The notes below the pieces were generated by a model. The model was not told where the DNA came from and did no database searches. It saw only the letters and a program-made list of their open reading frames with translations. Shown here in pieces: positions 16,685-25,680 of a stretch of 64,000 nt of DNA. The stretch covers positions 124,001 through 188,000 of the forward strand of contig NZ_CAJZAG010000012.1 in the NCBI RefSeq assembly GCF_914271485.1, in the 5' to 3' direction. How positions within the stretch are numbered: the stretch's first letter is position 1; every line of letters begins with the position of its first letter. The stretch comes from Cupriavidus pampae. Its GTDB lineage: Bacteria; Pseudomonadota; Gammaproteobacteria; Burkholderiales; Burkholderiaceae. The position numbers and the translations under genes were made by a program.

Positions 16685-18116
16685 GCGGCGGACGCGGCCA
16701 GTGCAGGTCGTGCGTTCTGGCTGAAGAACGCGCCCTTGTGAATCGTAACCTTGTCTTGCTTCTCGTCTGCTTCGAACGAAGCGATCACGTGTTTGGCCTG
16801 CAGATCATGCAGGGCTGCGGGCAGGCCCTTCTTCCGGAAGTCGGAACCTTCTTCAGGATGGCGCGGCGCGCGTCCTTTTCGGACTTCAAAGTTTCCTTCA
16901 TGTAGGTGGTCTTCAGGGCCTCAATGCTGCCGTAGCAAAGCTCGAAGAGCGTCTGCACCTTCACGGGATAGATTTTTTCGTGCTGATTGGTATGAAGGTA
17001 CTTGAAGATCTGGCGCTCGATGCCACGGGTCTCGTGGTACACCTTGTCGTCGAGCAATACATAGCTGTTTTTGAACAGCAGCACCATGCGTGCATCCAGC
17101 TGGACGTATCGCTTCGACCCGGCACCGCTGAGTTCGCGGATTGGATTGAATGGGATGAAGTTCCGGTCGCGCGCCAGAACCACTAAGCCCTTGCGCAGGC
17201 GCCACAGCGCGTCATCAACGGATTCCGCGTCTGTCTTCCCAAGCTTGCGCTTTGATCCGGTTGCTTGTCTGGCAAACGGGATGGTACTTATCTCGATCCA
17301 TTGCCACGGCATCAGGTGTTGGGCGATCTGGATCAGCTGCATCAACACGCGTTCATCATCATGGCGCAACTCGATGCCCGAATAGCTGATGCTGATTTGG
17401 TCGCCAATCTGCCCCATCGCTTCCTCGTCGCATTGCCGTCGGGGAACATTGTTGCTCGCGACATGAAAGATTGAGGTACGGCACAGATCTGCCGGGAACG
17501 CCGATCGGCCCGTCGGCGCCGGCGGAAAACGTAGTCCGAGATCCTGTACCTGTTGGCGATCTTCTGCGCGCCTTGGGTCAACTGCATCGCGAATCGGATC
17601 CACTGCGTCGACCCTCGCCAGCAGATTCGCTTGGGGATGGAGATCGTTTTCGTGCTGCTCCAAGACCATCTTTCTCAGTGCCTCACCCCGAAGCGCCTGT
17701 GTCAAAGGATTTTTGGTCGCTGGCGGATGCGTTTGGAGTGAATTCTGACTGTCCAGCGGTGGTGGAGCGGCGGCGGCAACTGCCGGGACATCTTCCAGCG
17801 ACACGCTCCCCGCTACCGCCTCAGTCGCGGCACAACATAGATCGGTCTGGGCCATTGTTGGCGTCCCCGGCCGCTCCCCGCCCAGCATCCTCGCCATGTC
17901 GACTTGGACACGTTCCCACGCATCGTCGGGTGTCAGGTTGTGGTTCGTCATGGCCGCGAGGATGCTTCGTTTGACGTCCCGCGCACGGATCTCGGTTTGC
18001 TTACCGTCGACCAAGATGGTCGCACGTTGTTCGGCGAGGTTCGCGATGTCCATGTGTTGTGTTGCCCCGGCAGATGGGCTGGAATTCTCAAAAATGCCTG
18101 CTATTATACGCGCCAT
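16681..18116 (-). CDS. repA: TrfA-like plasmid replication initiator, frameshifted near its C-terminus
   Basis: The uninterrupted frame runs 18116-16785 (443 residues) and ends in an atypical Cys/Pro/Arg tail. The other frame continues with coding-like sequence (SDFRKKGLPAALHDLQAK, then GAFFSQNARPAL) and stops at 16681, exactly overlapping the next ATG. One extra base near 16850-16865 would join them. The TrfA-like part is clear: ISYSGIELRHDDERVLMQL, then DALWRLRKGLVVLARDR and the winged-helix region RQIFKYLHTNQHEKIYPVKV. It would bind the nearby iterons. Translation may start at ATG 18053 (MDIANLAEQ) instead of 18116. Either an authentic mutation, a sequence error, or recoding; I cannot tell which. 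Confidence 0.85.
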
Positions 18117-18176
18117 AGAAAAATATCATTAAATTTCTATCCGATTGCGACGTTTACAACATCACGAGGCGCCAAG

Positions 18177-19058
18177 ATGGCAAAAAAATTGAGCAGGCAG
18201 CACCTGAAAGATGTCGCTTTTCTGCGTGGACTCTCGATGGAAGCACTGGTCTCGCGCACGGGCGTGCCGATGGCATCCCTGATGGCCATGATGACCGGCG
18301 GAGATAATGAGAAGGACCCCCGTCTGTTGCTTTCTCAGGACACCTATGGCCGTATCCTCCACCTGATCGGCGTCAACGCGGACAACACGGCGCTCGCGCC
18401 CAAGGAAGTCAGGCTTTGGAAGTGTCCGGCCAAGCAACAGACTGAGTGGCGCACCACGCTGAGCTCTATTAAGAAGGCACTATTCGGCGGCAACGAATCG
18501 ATCGTCATGGCCGAGGTCCTGACTCGCCGCCGCATGCTCGGCCGTCCGCGCCGCCTCGTCTTACTACATGACAGCCGCGACGACGCGCAGGTCGATATCG
18601 TGATCTCTGGCGTATCCGACGGATTCGCCGAGGAGTTGCGGGGCCTCTTCCAGACTTCGTTCGCTCACAGTACGGTCATGTCGGACAAGGATTTCGACAT
18701 GTTCCTCACACTCGTGGACAACAATGCCTGCAGCCACGCCCAGTTCCGGGGGATGCTAGGTGGCGGCACACTCCGCTACAGCTGGACGGACGTGCAGGCA
18801 GCGGCCAAGGAATTCAATCTGCAGCCGGACGATCTGATCGCCATGATTTCGGACCGCGTCGAAGCCGCCAAGGCCTTGCCGTCACGGGAGCCAGCGGCTC
18901 CCGTGACGGAAACCACCAAGCTGGCGCTCGTCGTTGATTCCCAACAGCAAGGGGGTATGGGGCAGTCAGGTGACCGGACGGGATCTGATGTTTCACCAGC
19001 GTCGGTCATCCCGCCTGACCACTATATGGCATTCGCCCAGCGCGCCGCCGGCATGTGA
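18177..19058 (+). CDS. Hypothetical protein with N-terminal helix-turn-helix-like segment, divergent from repA
   Basis: 293 residues from ATG 18177, chosen because the longer open frame upstream lies inside repA and its regulatory region. The N-terminus (LSRQHLKDVAFLRGLSMEAL, then VSRTGVPMASLMAMM) resembles a helix-turn-helix of the Cro/XRE kind. A middle part follows with MLGRPRRLVLLHDSRDDAQV, and the C-terminus is low complexity. Only 60 bp separate it from repA on the other strand, so they share a control region. A copy-number or plasmid-stability regulator is a reasonable guess, no more. Confidence 0.75.
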   Translation: MAKKLSRQHLKDVAFLRGLSMEALVSRTGVPMASLMAMMTGGDNEKDPRLLLSQDTYGRILHLIGVNADNTALAPKEVRLWKCPAKQQTEWRTTLSSIKKALFGGNESIVMAEVLTRRRMLGRPRRLVLLHDSRDDAQVDIVISGVSDGFAEELRGLFQTSFAHSTVMSDKDFDMFLTLVDNNACSHAQFRGMLGGGTLRYSWTDVQAAAKEFNLQPDDLIAMISDRVEAAKALPSREPAAPVTETTKLALVVDSQQQGGMGQSGDRTGSDVSPASVIPPDHYMAFAQRAAGM

Positions 19059-19082
19059 CCGACACCTCCTCCTCCGCCACCA

Positions 19083-19106
19083 AGCCCGTCGCCGACGGGC
19101 TTTTTT
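19083..19106 (+). terminator. Rho-independent terminator
   Basis: Inverted repeat GCCCGTC / GACGGGC around GCC at 19084-19100, followed by TTTTTT. It lies about 25 bp after the stop of the preceding rightward gene. Confidence 0.85.
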
Positions 19107-19212
19107 GTTGCCCAAAACAGCAGGAATCTGGTTCAGATCACCTGCGGCATGCACGCAACGGCGCAAAGTTAACTTGCGTATACGTCACAGGCCAGCTAAC
19201 CTTCACGCCAAT

Positions 19213-19264
19213 GCTACAGAATAAACATCAGAATACGGTTTCTGTAGCGCGATCCTAGGAATCG
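19213..19264. promoter_or_regulatory. Paired inverted repeats upstream of parA (operator or parS candidate)
   Basis: Two dyads abut each other 30-80 bp before parA: GCTACAGA (19213-19220) with TCTGTAGC (19241-19248), and the near-palindrome GCGATCCTAGGAATCGC (19248-19264). ParA proteins with an N-terminal DNA-binding domain, like the one encoded here, repress their own promoter through such sites. Whether one of them is a ParB-binding centromere instead cannot be told from sequence. Confidence 0.5.
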
Positions 19265-19294
19265 CACGGTTTACAAATTCAATGACGAGATCTC

Positions 19295-20626
19295 ATGGAC
19301 ATTAAACTTCCGTCCCCCGGTAAGACAAGCGCTGAAGACCTGAAACGTCTCGCGGGGTTGTCCGCGCGGATGCTCCAGAAGATTCGAGACGAAATGCTGG
19401 AGCCCTTCCCCCGGAAGGAAGCGCCTCTGATCTCTTCCACCCGTCTGCAGGAACTGTGCGCCATTGACCGCCTTCGGTTTAGTCGCGTGCTCAAAAAGGG
19501 CGAGCTCCCTCAGGGCCTGCAACCGCGCCCGGGGGGCATGCGGCATTTTACTTTGGAAGAGGCGATGCAGTGGGTGCGGGCCGAGCTAAAGCCGAAGCAG
19601 CGGAAGGGCAAAGGCAAGGTTATCGCCGTGGCCAACTTTAAGGGGGGCGTGACCAAGACAACAATGTCAACACTGCTCGGCCAAGGTCTCGCACTGCGGC
19701 GCGGCCGGAGGGTGTGCCACATTGACCTTGACCCACAAGGTAGCGCCACGACACTGTATGGGATCAATCCCCATGCCGAGATCAGCGCTGGGCAGACCAT
19801 CATGCCACTGATCGAAGCGTTTTCGATGGGTAAGCCCTTCAACATGAAGGAGCTTCCGCTTGAGACCTATTGGCCAAACCTTGATTTGATTCCCTCTTCC
19901 ACCGAGCTGTTCAACGCAGAGTTCATGCTGCCCGCTCGGGCGGTTCGTGATGCCGACATGGGCAAGCTCCAGCGGGAAGTCCGAGCAGAGATCGCGGCAT
20001 TGAGACAGCAGCTAGCGATGGTGTCTGGCGGGCCTATTAATCCTGAGTACACACAGGCCGTCGCGAATGGGCTGAGCAAGATTCAGGACATGGTCCCGGA
20101 GGCTAACAAGGCGCAGACGCATTTCGAGAAAGTGCTGAGTGATGGCTTGGAGCAATTGAAGGACGACTATGACTACATCATTCTCGATACTGCCCCGACG
20201 CTGAGCTACCTCACAATCAATGCGATTTTCGCGTCTGATGGTGTCGTGGTGCCTGTCGTACCTGACGTGCTGTCGTTTGCGTCCATGGTGCAGTTCTGGC
20301 AGCTGTTTTCGGATCTGGTAACCGGAATGGAGAGTCGGGGCGAAGAGCATGTGAAGGAATTCGATTTCCTCGAAATTCTTGTCACCCGGATGTCGCAGAA
20401 GGATGCCCCCCGCCTAGTTTCAACTTGGATTCGGGAGGTCTATGGCAGCCGCGTGATGCCGATCGAAATCCCGGAAACCGAGCTAGCCCGGAACAGCAAC
20501 ATGCGATTCTCCACGGTTTATGACTTAGGAGGTAGCGATACGAGTGCGGAAACCTTGCGCCGTATTCGGATCCCGTGCGACAGCATGGTCGATTACATCG
20601 ACGACAAGGTAAGCGCTGACTGGTAG
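19295..20626 (+). CDS. parA: ParA partition ATPase (type Ia)
   Basis: 443 residues. A deviant Walker A motif KGGVTKTT lies near residue 115-122, followed by the Walker A' region IDLDPQGSAT and Walker B-like YIILDTAPT. About 105 residues precede the ATPase core and include a helix-turn-helix-like segment, as in type Ia ParA proteins that also repress their own operon. It would act with the ParB encoded 10 bp downstream to position plasmid copies over the nucleoid. Confidence 0.93.
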   Translation: MDIKLPSPGKTSAEDLKRLAGLSARMLQKIRDEMLEPFPRKEAPLISSTRLQELCAIDRLRFSRVLKKGELPQGLQPRPGGMRHFTLEEAMQWVRAELKPKQRKGKGKVIAVANFKGGVTKTTMSTLLGQGLALRRGRRVCHIDLDPQGSATTLYGINPHAEISAGQTIMPLIEAFSMGKPFNMKELPLETYWPNLDLIPSSTELFNAEFMLPARAVRDADMGKLQREVRAEIAALRQQLAMVSGGPINPEYTQAVANGLSKIQDMVPEANKAQTHFEKVLSDGLEQLKDDYDYIILDTAPTLSYLTINAIFASDGVVVPVVPDVLSFASMVQFWQLFSDLVTGMESRGEEHVKEFDFLEILVTRMSQKDAPRLVSTWIREVYGSRVMPIEIPETELARNSNMRFSTVYDLGGSDTSAETLRRIRIPCDSMVDYIDDKVSADW

Positions 20627-20636
20627 GAGAAACTCA

Positions 20637-21647
20637 ATGGCAAATGGATTGAAAAAGCGGTTCGCGTCGGCAGCTGCCAGCATCAAGGTCACCCCTGAGG
20701 ATATTGCTGCGGCTGACGCTGCCCCTCCCTCGGCTCCTCGCACCGCTCCGGGCCAGATGATGGTCATGCAAGGGGCGCTGCAGAACGCAGAGGCGGATAT
20801 AGAGCGGCTGCAGGCCCAACTCAAAGCAACGACGGCCCAGCTTGAGAATGTGAAGGCCAGTATGCATATCTCGCTCGATTCGATCGATGAGGTAGAAGGC
20901 CGGCGGCGCAAGCTCACTCCCGAAGAGTATGGGGAGCTCAAGGAAAATCTCGGGCGGCATCCGCTGGGCCAACCAATCACGGTTCGACGAAAGGCAAATG
21001 GCAGATACGAGCTTGTTGCTGGCCACAATCGGACTGCGGTTTTCAGGGATCTCGGCAGAACCTCGATTCCTGCTTTCGTTATCGAGGTTGCCGACGACCA
21101 AGTGGAAATGGTCGCCTTCCTCAGCAACTTGTTGTCTCCTGCGCTGAGCGATTTTGAGAAGTATTGGAACTTCAAAAAGCTCGCGCTGATCTCCGGGTTG
21201 ACGCACGCGGCGATCGCTGACTCGACCGGAATCAGTCGGCCGCATGTTACGCGAATCATGCAGTTCGACGGCCTGCCTGAAGCCGCCCTGAATCTGCTTA
21301 GCCAAAAGCCTGCTCGCCTCGGCGCGAACGCTGCGCTGAAGCTAGCGAAGTTGGCTCAAGAAGGGCATGAGGCCAACGTTACTGAGGCCGTCAAAAAACT
21401 TGTGGCAGATGACTCGGTGACACAGGAACAAGCAGTGGCCTTGGCAGCCCCGAAGGACACAAAAAACGCGCCTACCGCCGCCCCGGCGGAGACAGTCAGG
21501 TTTGGCAAGCAGAAGTTCTGCGACATCTCGATTCGAAACAAGGTTATCGGCGTGCGCTTCGCTAAGTCGGTTTCCGACGATGACGCGGCAGCGTGGGCGA
21601 AGAAATTCGCCGAGTTCATGAAGGCCGAACTTGCTAAGAACGCGTGA
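20637..21647 (+). CDS. parB: ParB centromere-binding protein
   Basis: 336 residues. A ParB/Srx-type domain is visible: LTPEEYGELKENLGRHPLG, then the nucleotide-binding-type motif AGHNRTAVFRDLG, followed by a helix-turn-helix (LTHAAIADSTGISRPHVTRI). A C-terminal region would form the dimer. It lies 10 bp after parA in the same operon, with GGAG before the ATG. The cognate parS site is not certain; candidates are the repeats upstream of parA and the dispersed TATTGCAATGTCAA motif. Confidence 0.92.
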   Translation: MANGLKKRFASAAASIKVTPEDIAAADAAPPSAPRTAPGQMMVMQGALQNAEADIERLQAQLKATTAQLENVKASMHISLDSIDEVEGRRRKLTPEEYGELKENLGRHPLGQPITVRRKANGRYELVAGHNRTAVFRDLGRTSIPAFVIEVADDQVEMVAFLSNLLSPALSDFEKYWNFKKLALISGLTHAAIADSTGISRPHVTRIMQFDGLPEAALNLLSQKPARLGANAALKLAKLAQEGHEANVTEAVKKLVADDSVTQEQAVALAAPKDTKNAPTAAPAETVRFGKQKFCDISIRNKVIGVRFAKSVSDDDAAAWAKKFAEFMKAELAKNA

Positions 21648-21730
21648 TGTTCTACTAGAACATTCTTTGAAAACAAGGACTTACGAAATGAGAAAGACGT
21701 AATTCCCCGGGCAAGCGCCCCAAAGACAAA

Positions 21731-21757
21731 AGCCTTCGGCTGCAACCGAAGGCTTTT
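21731..21757 (+). terminator. Rho-independent terminator after parAB
   Basis: Inverted repeat GCCTTCGG / CCGAAGGC with a 6-nt loop at 21732-21753, followed by TTTT and preceded by AAAA, so it could work in both directions. It separates parB from the next gene. Confidence 0.8.
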
Positions 21758-21891
21758 GAAAGAAAAGGGCTTGGTTCCATCCCAGAGCCCGCTACACCCA
21801 ACCTCGCTATGAGGAAGGACTAGGAATCCAAAGTGTAGCGGATGACGCGATGGAGTCAAGCGTGGCCCCCTCTTTTTGCAAAGAGACCCGC

Positions 21892-23310
21892 ATGAACATC
21901 GCGCAATCCCAGATTGCAGGCGAGGATACGTTGCGCCTGCACGACACCAACATTCACGCTGCTGAGCTTGCAGCCGCCCTCGCGGACGACATATCGTACG
22001 GCGACACGCCGGCGGAGTCCGACGCCATTCCTGACGAGGATTGCCCCGACGACGAAGTGGACTTCGTCGTCGACGAGACGCGTCTGCCCTACATTGTCCT
22101 GCAGGCCAATCACCGTGCCCGCAGTCTGACTACCCTTCCCCGACGCGCTCGCAATACGCTGGCCGCGATCGCTCTCACCGTCGATCAGCACCAGCCCCTG
22201 CGCTCCGTTTTCGCGCGTCGCCCGTATCTAGCCAATCGTGCTGGCCAGTCGCTGCGTACGCTACAGCGCGGCCTCACCGACCTGCTGGCGGCCGGCATGA
22301 TCCGCTCGGAGGATGAACAGAACCGCAAAGGCAGTGGCGAGTTTGCGGGCCGCTTCATCTACCTGACTGAAATGGCTGCGCGCTTGCTGGGTTTTCTTCA
22401 GCCCCTGCCTTCCCGCGATGAGGCCAAAACCGACATCCCCTCTTCTGCGGACCAACCGTCTGCCACTTTGTCAGGCCGCTCTCTATATAGGTTTTATCAG
22501 GGCCCTTCCTCTCAAAAGAGACAACCCGGAGACCTGCCTGAGGACGTGAAGCCGCTGCAGGCAATGGGGTTTTCGAAGTTCTACATCTTTGCCCTGATGC
22601 GCTCCGCACGAGTCGAACACGGTAAGCGCCTTGGCGACATTGTGGCCGTCGCTGCCAAGCTCATTGCCAAGGCTAAATACCCCCGTGCCTACCTTGCCAC
22701 GCTACTGCGCAGTCCGACCGATTTCGGCTTCCTTGCCCGCCAGCGTCGCGACGCCGCCAACCGCGCCATCGCCACGGCCGAGGCCGCGCAGGCCCATGCC
22801 GAACTGCAGGCCCGTATCGCCGGGCAGGTGTTTTACGAGCGTGACGCCACCACGCGCTACGCCGTTTCGACCGACGGCACGACGCTGACGGTGCGCGACC
22901 CGCAGGAGGTCGCCGACCGAATCGCTGGCCCCGGTTGGATCGCTGGAGTAGCCAACGGGCTGCGCAGCGCCAAGCTGCTGCCGGCTACGCCGGCGCTGGA
23001 CGCGCGATTCGCCGAGCGGCTAGCGGACGGACTGACTAATGGCCAGCGCGCACCGCGCGAGACCGTGGGCACGGTCGGCGCGACCAGTTTTAATGCGCAG
23101 GGAGCGGCCATGGCTGGCACCACTAGCGTTGAGCCGGGCGCGAAGCATACCCTGCGCACTGAAGCGGATCGGGCCACCGGAAAACCCGGTGGCACCCCGT
23201 CTGTGTCCAGCGTGCCGGTAGCCGAGCCAGCGCGCCGTGAGCGCAGTGCCGCCATGCAGGCCGGAATGGCCGAGCTACGCGCGCTGCTGGCCAAGCCGAT
23301 CACCCGGTAA
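21892..23310 (+). CDS. Putative replication-associated winged-helix protein
   Basis: 472 residues from ATG 21892, which has AAAGAGA about 8 nt upstream; an earlier ATG at 21850 is possible. The first 75 residues are acidic. A segment LPRRARNTLAAIALTVD leads into a winged-helix-like unit (SLRTLQRGLTDLLAAGMIRSE), similar in style to phage O-type and some plasmid replication proteins; the C-terminus is Ala-rich. Sitting just after parAB, it may be a second replication protein of this plasmid, which would matter if repA is truly frameshifted. No replication activity can be shown from sequence. Confidence 0.7.
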   Translation: MNIAQSQIAGEDTLRLHDTNIHAAELAAALADDISYGDTPAESDAIPDEDCPDDEVDFVVDETRLPYIVLQANHRARSLTTLPRRARNTLAAIALTVDQHQPLRSVFARRPYLANRAGQSLRTLQRGLTDLLAAGMIRSEDEQNRKGSGEFAGRFIYLTEMAARLLGFLQPLPSRDEAKTDIPSSADQPSATLSGRSLYRFYQGPSSQKRQPGDLPEDVKPLQAMGFSKFYIFALMRSARVEHGKRLGDIVAVAAKLIAKAKYPRAYLATLLRSPTDFGFLARQRRDAANRAIATAEAAQAHAELQARIAGQVFYERDATTRYAVSTDGTTLTVRDPQEVADRIAGPGWIAGVANGLRSAKLLPATPALDARFAERLADGLTNGQRAPRETVGTVGATSFNAQGAAMAGTTSVEPGAKHTLRTEADRATGKPGGTPSVSSVPVAEPARRERSAAMQAGMAELRALLAKPITR

Positions 23311-23625
23311 TTGTCGTGCCGGGTGGGCCAAGCTGGCAGCGCGCCGCAGTGCAATGTCACTGACACTCAATGAATTCCAATGTCAAAGAATGACTGTGAA
23401 TACACCGCCAAAAGGGATCTTCAAATATCGGTTGAGTGATCCGGAAAGACGACAGACGATGTAGCCCTATCCGGCCGCACTTCTGCGCACCAAATACTAT
23501 TAAAAACAAATAGTTAGCGAGAGAAGAATTTAGGGATGGAAACGCAAAAACATGATGTATAGTTTATGTTACCCGGTCCGCGGGTCATCCCCGTCAACTA
23601 TTGCGAGCGAACGAACCCCGAAAAG
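23311..23625. other. Intergenic region with copies of the dispersed motif and an AT-rich promoter-like part
   Basis: No gene is seen. GCAATGTCA occurs at 23351-23359 and ATTCCAATGTCAAAGAATG at 23374-23392, a variant of the motif repeated at 16.0 and 27.1 kb. From about 23490 to 23565 the base composition becomes AT-rich, with a TATAGT element just before a possible start, which suits a promoter for the next gene. Confidence 0.5.
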
Positions 23626-24315
23626 ATGATCGCGCCACGCCCGACCAATCCGCCCGCCGTGCCCGCGCCCCAGCAGATGCTGCAGCCGGCCCCCACGCAG
23701 CGCTTCACGCCCGAGCAGTGGAAGGCGTTTGTGAAGTGGAAGGGCTGGACCTACAAGGAGCTCGCCGCCCACTGGGGTATCTCGACCACGTGGATGAGCA
23801 ACCTCGCGCGCAACCCCGCCCGCGCCGCGCACTGGAACGACGCGCTGGTGGGACTGCCGAACAAGCGCACCATGACGCGCGACAAGCGGCTGTTGGCGCG
23901 GCGCCTGCATGGACTGCTCGACGAGCATTCGCAGGAAGCGAGAAGCCGCGAGGCCGCGCGCGCGGCGGCGGCCGAAGCGGCCAAGCGCAGCGGCGCGGGC
24001 TATCGGCATCACGGGTACTTCGCGCAGGGCACGATCGTCACGGCCTGCCGCGACATCGGCATGGTGGCAAGCGAGGGCGATCGCGGCATCGTGTTTCAGG
24101 TGGAGGATCTCGGAAAAGGGGAGCGTTACGGGATCGTCTTCGAGACCACGCTGTGGGACTGGTTCCTGCCCGAACACCTTGACCACTATCTGGCCACAAC
24201 GGGCCTCACCGACCCAGTGGCGGCCGCCACCCCGTTCGTGGATGAGCGCGGGCTGCAGCAGCTGGTGGCCAGCCACAAGCTGGTGTTCTGGCCAGCGATT
24301 CCCTCGGAGACCTGA
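23626..24315 (+). CDS. Hypothetical protein with a helix-turn-helix-like N-terminus
   Basis: 229 residues from ATG 23626, taken because codon use before it is poor; an ATG at 23566 would add 20 residues. Near the start, FTPEQWKAFVKWKGWTYKEL is followed by AAHWGISTTWMSNLARNPAR, which looks like a helix-turn-helix that reads DNA. An Ala/Arg-rich helix follows, then a small globular part (GTIVTACRDIGMVASEGDRG) with a beta-rich look. Probably a plasmid regulator; I know no named family for it. Confidence 0.7.
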   Translation: MIAPRPTNPPAVPAPQQMLQPAPTQRFTPEQWKAFVKWKGWTYKELAAHWGISTTWMSNLARNPARAAHWNDALVGLPNKRTMTRDKRLLARRLHGLLDEHSQEARSREAARAAAAEAAKRSGAGYRHHGYFAQGTIVTACRDIGMVASEGDRGIVFQVEDLGKGERYGIVFETTLWDWFLPEHLDHYLATTGLTDPVAAATPFVDERGLQQLVASHKLVFWPAIPSET

Positions 24316-24420
24316 GCGACGGCGGTTGGACTGGCGCCGCGCGTCAGTCTGCCGGCGGGCGGTGCCGCGCGTCCGCGCGCGACCGCAGCAGTTCGCCGTC
24401 GGCTAGCAGGCCCGGATCTG

Positions 24421-24771
24421 CTACGCGGCGACGAAGGCGGCCGCGTCCAGCGACAGGTTGACGTTCAGCGGATCCCGATAGACCCGGTCGATTTGGTGCG
24501 CCAGTGCGTCGCGCTCAACGCGATGGGGGAGGGCGTGTTGCAGCGCCTGCGCATCAGCCGCCGCCGTCGGCCCGATTCGCCCGGCGATTACCGTGATGCC
24601 GAACAGCCGGCCGTCCAGAACGCCGGCCAGATAGCGGTAGCGCCGCGCGCGCGGCTGGCGAACCGCGACGTGGTCGTCGAGCGCGCATCGGCGCGCCGCG
24701 CGGGCCCACCTTTCGCTGGCGAGGGCAGCGAAGGCGAGGGCGGTTAAACCAAACAGAGGCCAGCGGCGCAT
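24421..24771 (-). CDS. Small putative exported protein
   Basis: 116 residues from ATG 24771. The N-terminus MRRWPLFGLTALAFAALAS is a plausible signal peptide or anchor, and the rest is Arg/Ala/Asp-rich without known motifs (GVLDGRLFGITVIAGRIGP). The region is very GC-rich, where long open frames arise by chance on both strands, so the gene is uncertain. The signal-like start is the main support. Confidence 0.4.
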   Translation of the reverse strand: MRRWPLFGLTALAFAALASERWARAARRCALDDHVAVRQPRARRYRYLAGVLDGRLFGITVIAGRIGPTAAADAQALQHALPHRVERDALAHQIDRVYRDPLNVNLSLDAAAFVAA

Positions 24772-25680
24772 GGTCACCCTCCAGCCCGAACAAGCATAGT
24801 GCCGCACCATACGCGCGGGCAGCCCCCGACATCGGCATGGCCGAGTACTGGTCGCGGCGCGACCGAATCTGCTGGCGGTGTTCCGCTGTCCTTCAGCCCC
24901 TGCAGCGCAACACCTCGCGCCGCGCGCGCATGCCGTCAGCCCTTCCATCGGTGCTGTGGCCCCGGCTTGCGGGCCGCAAGGCGACAAGCCGGCACGGCGC
25001 AGGCGCCTTCGCGCAAAGGGTGGATGGGCGCGCCGCAGGCGCGCTGGATTGGGCGATCGCGCCCCGGCGGGCGCTTCTGTCGCGCGCTGGCTCATCCGGA
25101 CTTTCGCGTACGCATTTCGCGGCCTTCGTCCCCGGTCTCCGGTGCTACCGCGTTGACGGGCACCGGCGTTACCGAGAAAATCGGCGGCGCTCGCGCGCCG
25201 CGTCGGGCAGCGGCACCGTAACGCCCCTGCGCGGCGCCACAACGACCCCTCGCGTCGCCGCGTACGTGTGAGCGGCACCGCATCACTCCCACAGCGTCAC
25301 CGCGACCCAAAGAGCGTGCGCGCGACTTACACCGCGCCAGCGCACCTCCCTACACCACGGTCAAGGGCGTACTGGCCACGCGCGATGCATCGCCTTGCGT
25401 TTGCCATCCCCAGCCGGTCCCCGGCCGGCCCTGCGTCACCGCAACGGGCGGTGCGCGTGCACGCGTCCGGCCTTGCGCGATATCGCTGCCCACGCTGCCG
25501 GGTGTCTGGCACGCCGTCGGCGTGGCTCGTTGCGCGCGCTCCAAACAAAAAAGACCGGCCTGTCGGCCGGTCCTTGCGATCCCGATATCTCGCTGTCTTC
25601 GCAGCGCTCGCCTTGCTGGCGCGTTACCGCCCGGACCGCAAGGTGTCACGCCCCGGCGGGCTGTGTGAAGCTGCGTCGTT
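24772..25680. other. GC-rich region with no convincing gene
   Basis: About 0.9 kb in which all frames are open over long stretches because stop codons are rare at this GC content. The products are Arg/Ala/Pro-rich and without motifs. The only clear element is the recombinase terminator at 25546-25572. The stretch may be decayed or foreign DNA between the replication and recombinase modules. Confidence 0.5.
25546..25572 (-). terminator. Rho-independent terminator after the tyrosine recombinase
   Basis: Inverted repeat GACCGGCC / GGCCGGTC with loop TGTC at 25553-25572. On the minus strand it is followed by TTTTTT (25547-25552). It is about 110 bp downstream of the recombinase stop codon. Confidence 0.85.

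Noticed and set aside
337..18141. Shared 13-mer GATAGAAATTTAA near 337-349 and 18129-18141 (reverse)
   Set aside because: A 13-mer shared once within 64 kb is expected by chance, and the two copies have opposite orientation relative to their genes.
24772..25680. Long open frames on both strands in a GC-rich region
   Set aside because: Stop codons are rare here because of base composition. The products are Arg/Ala-rich, mutually overlapping and without motifs or good starts.
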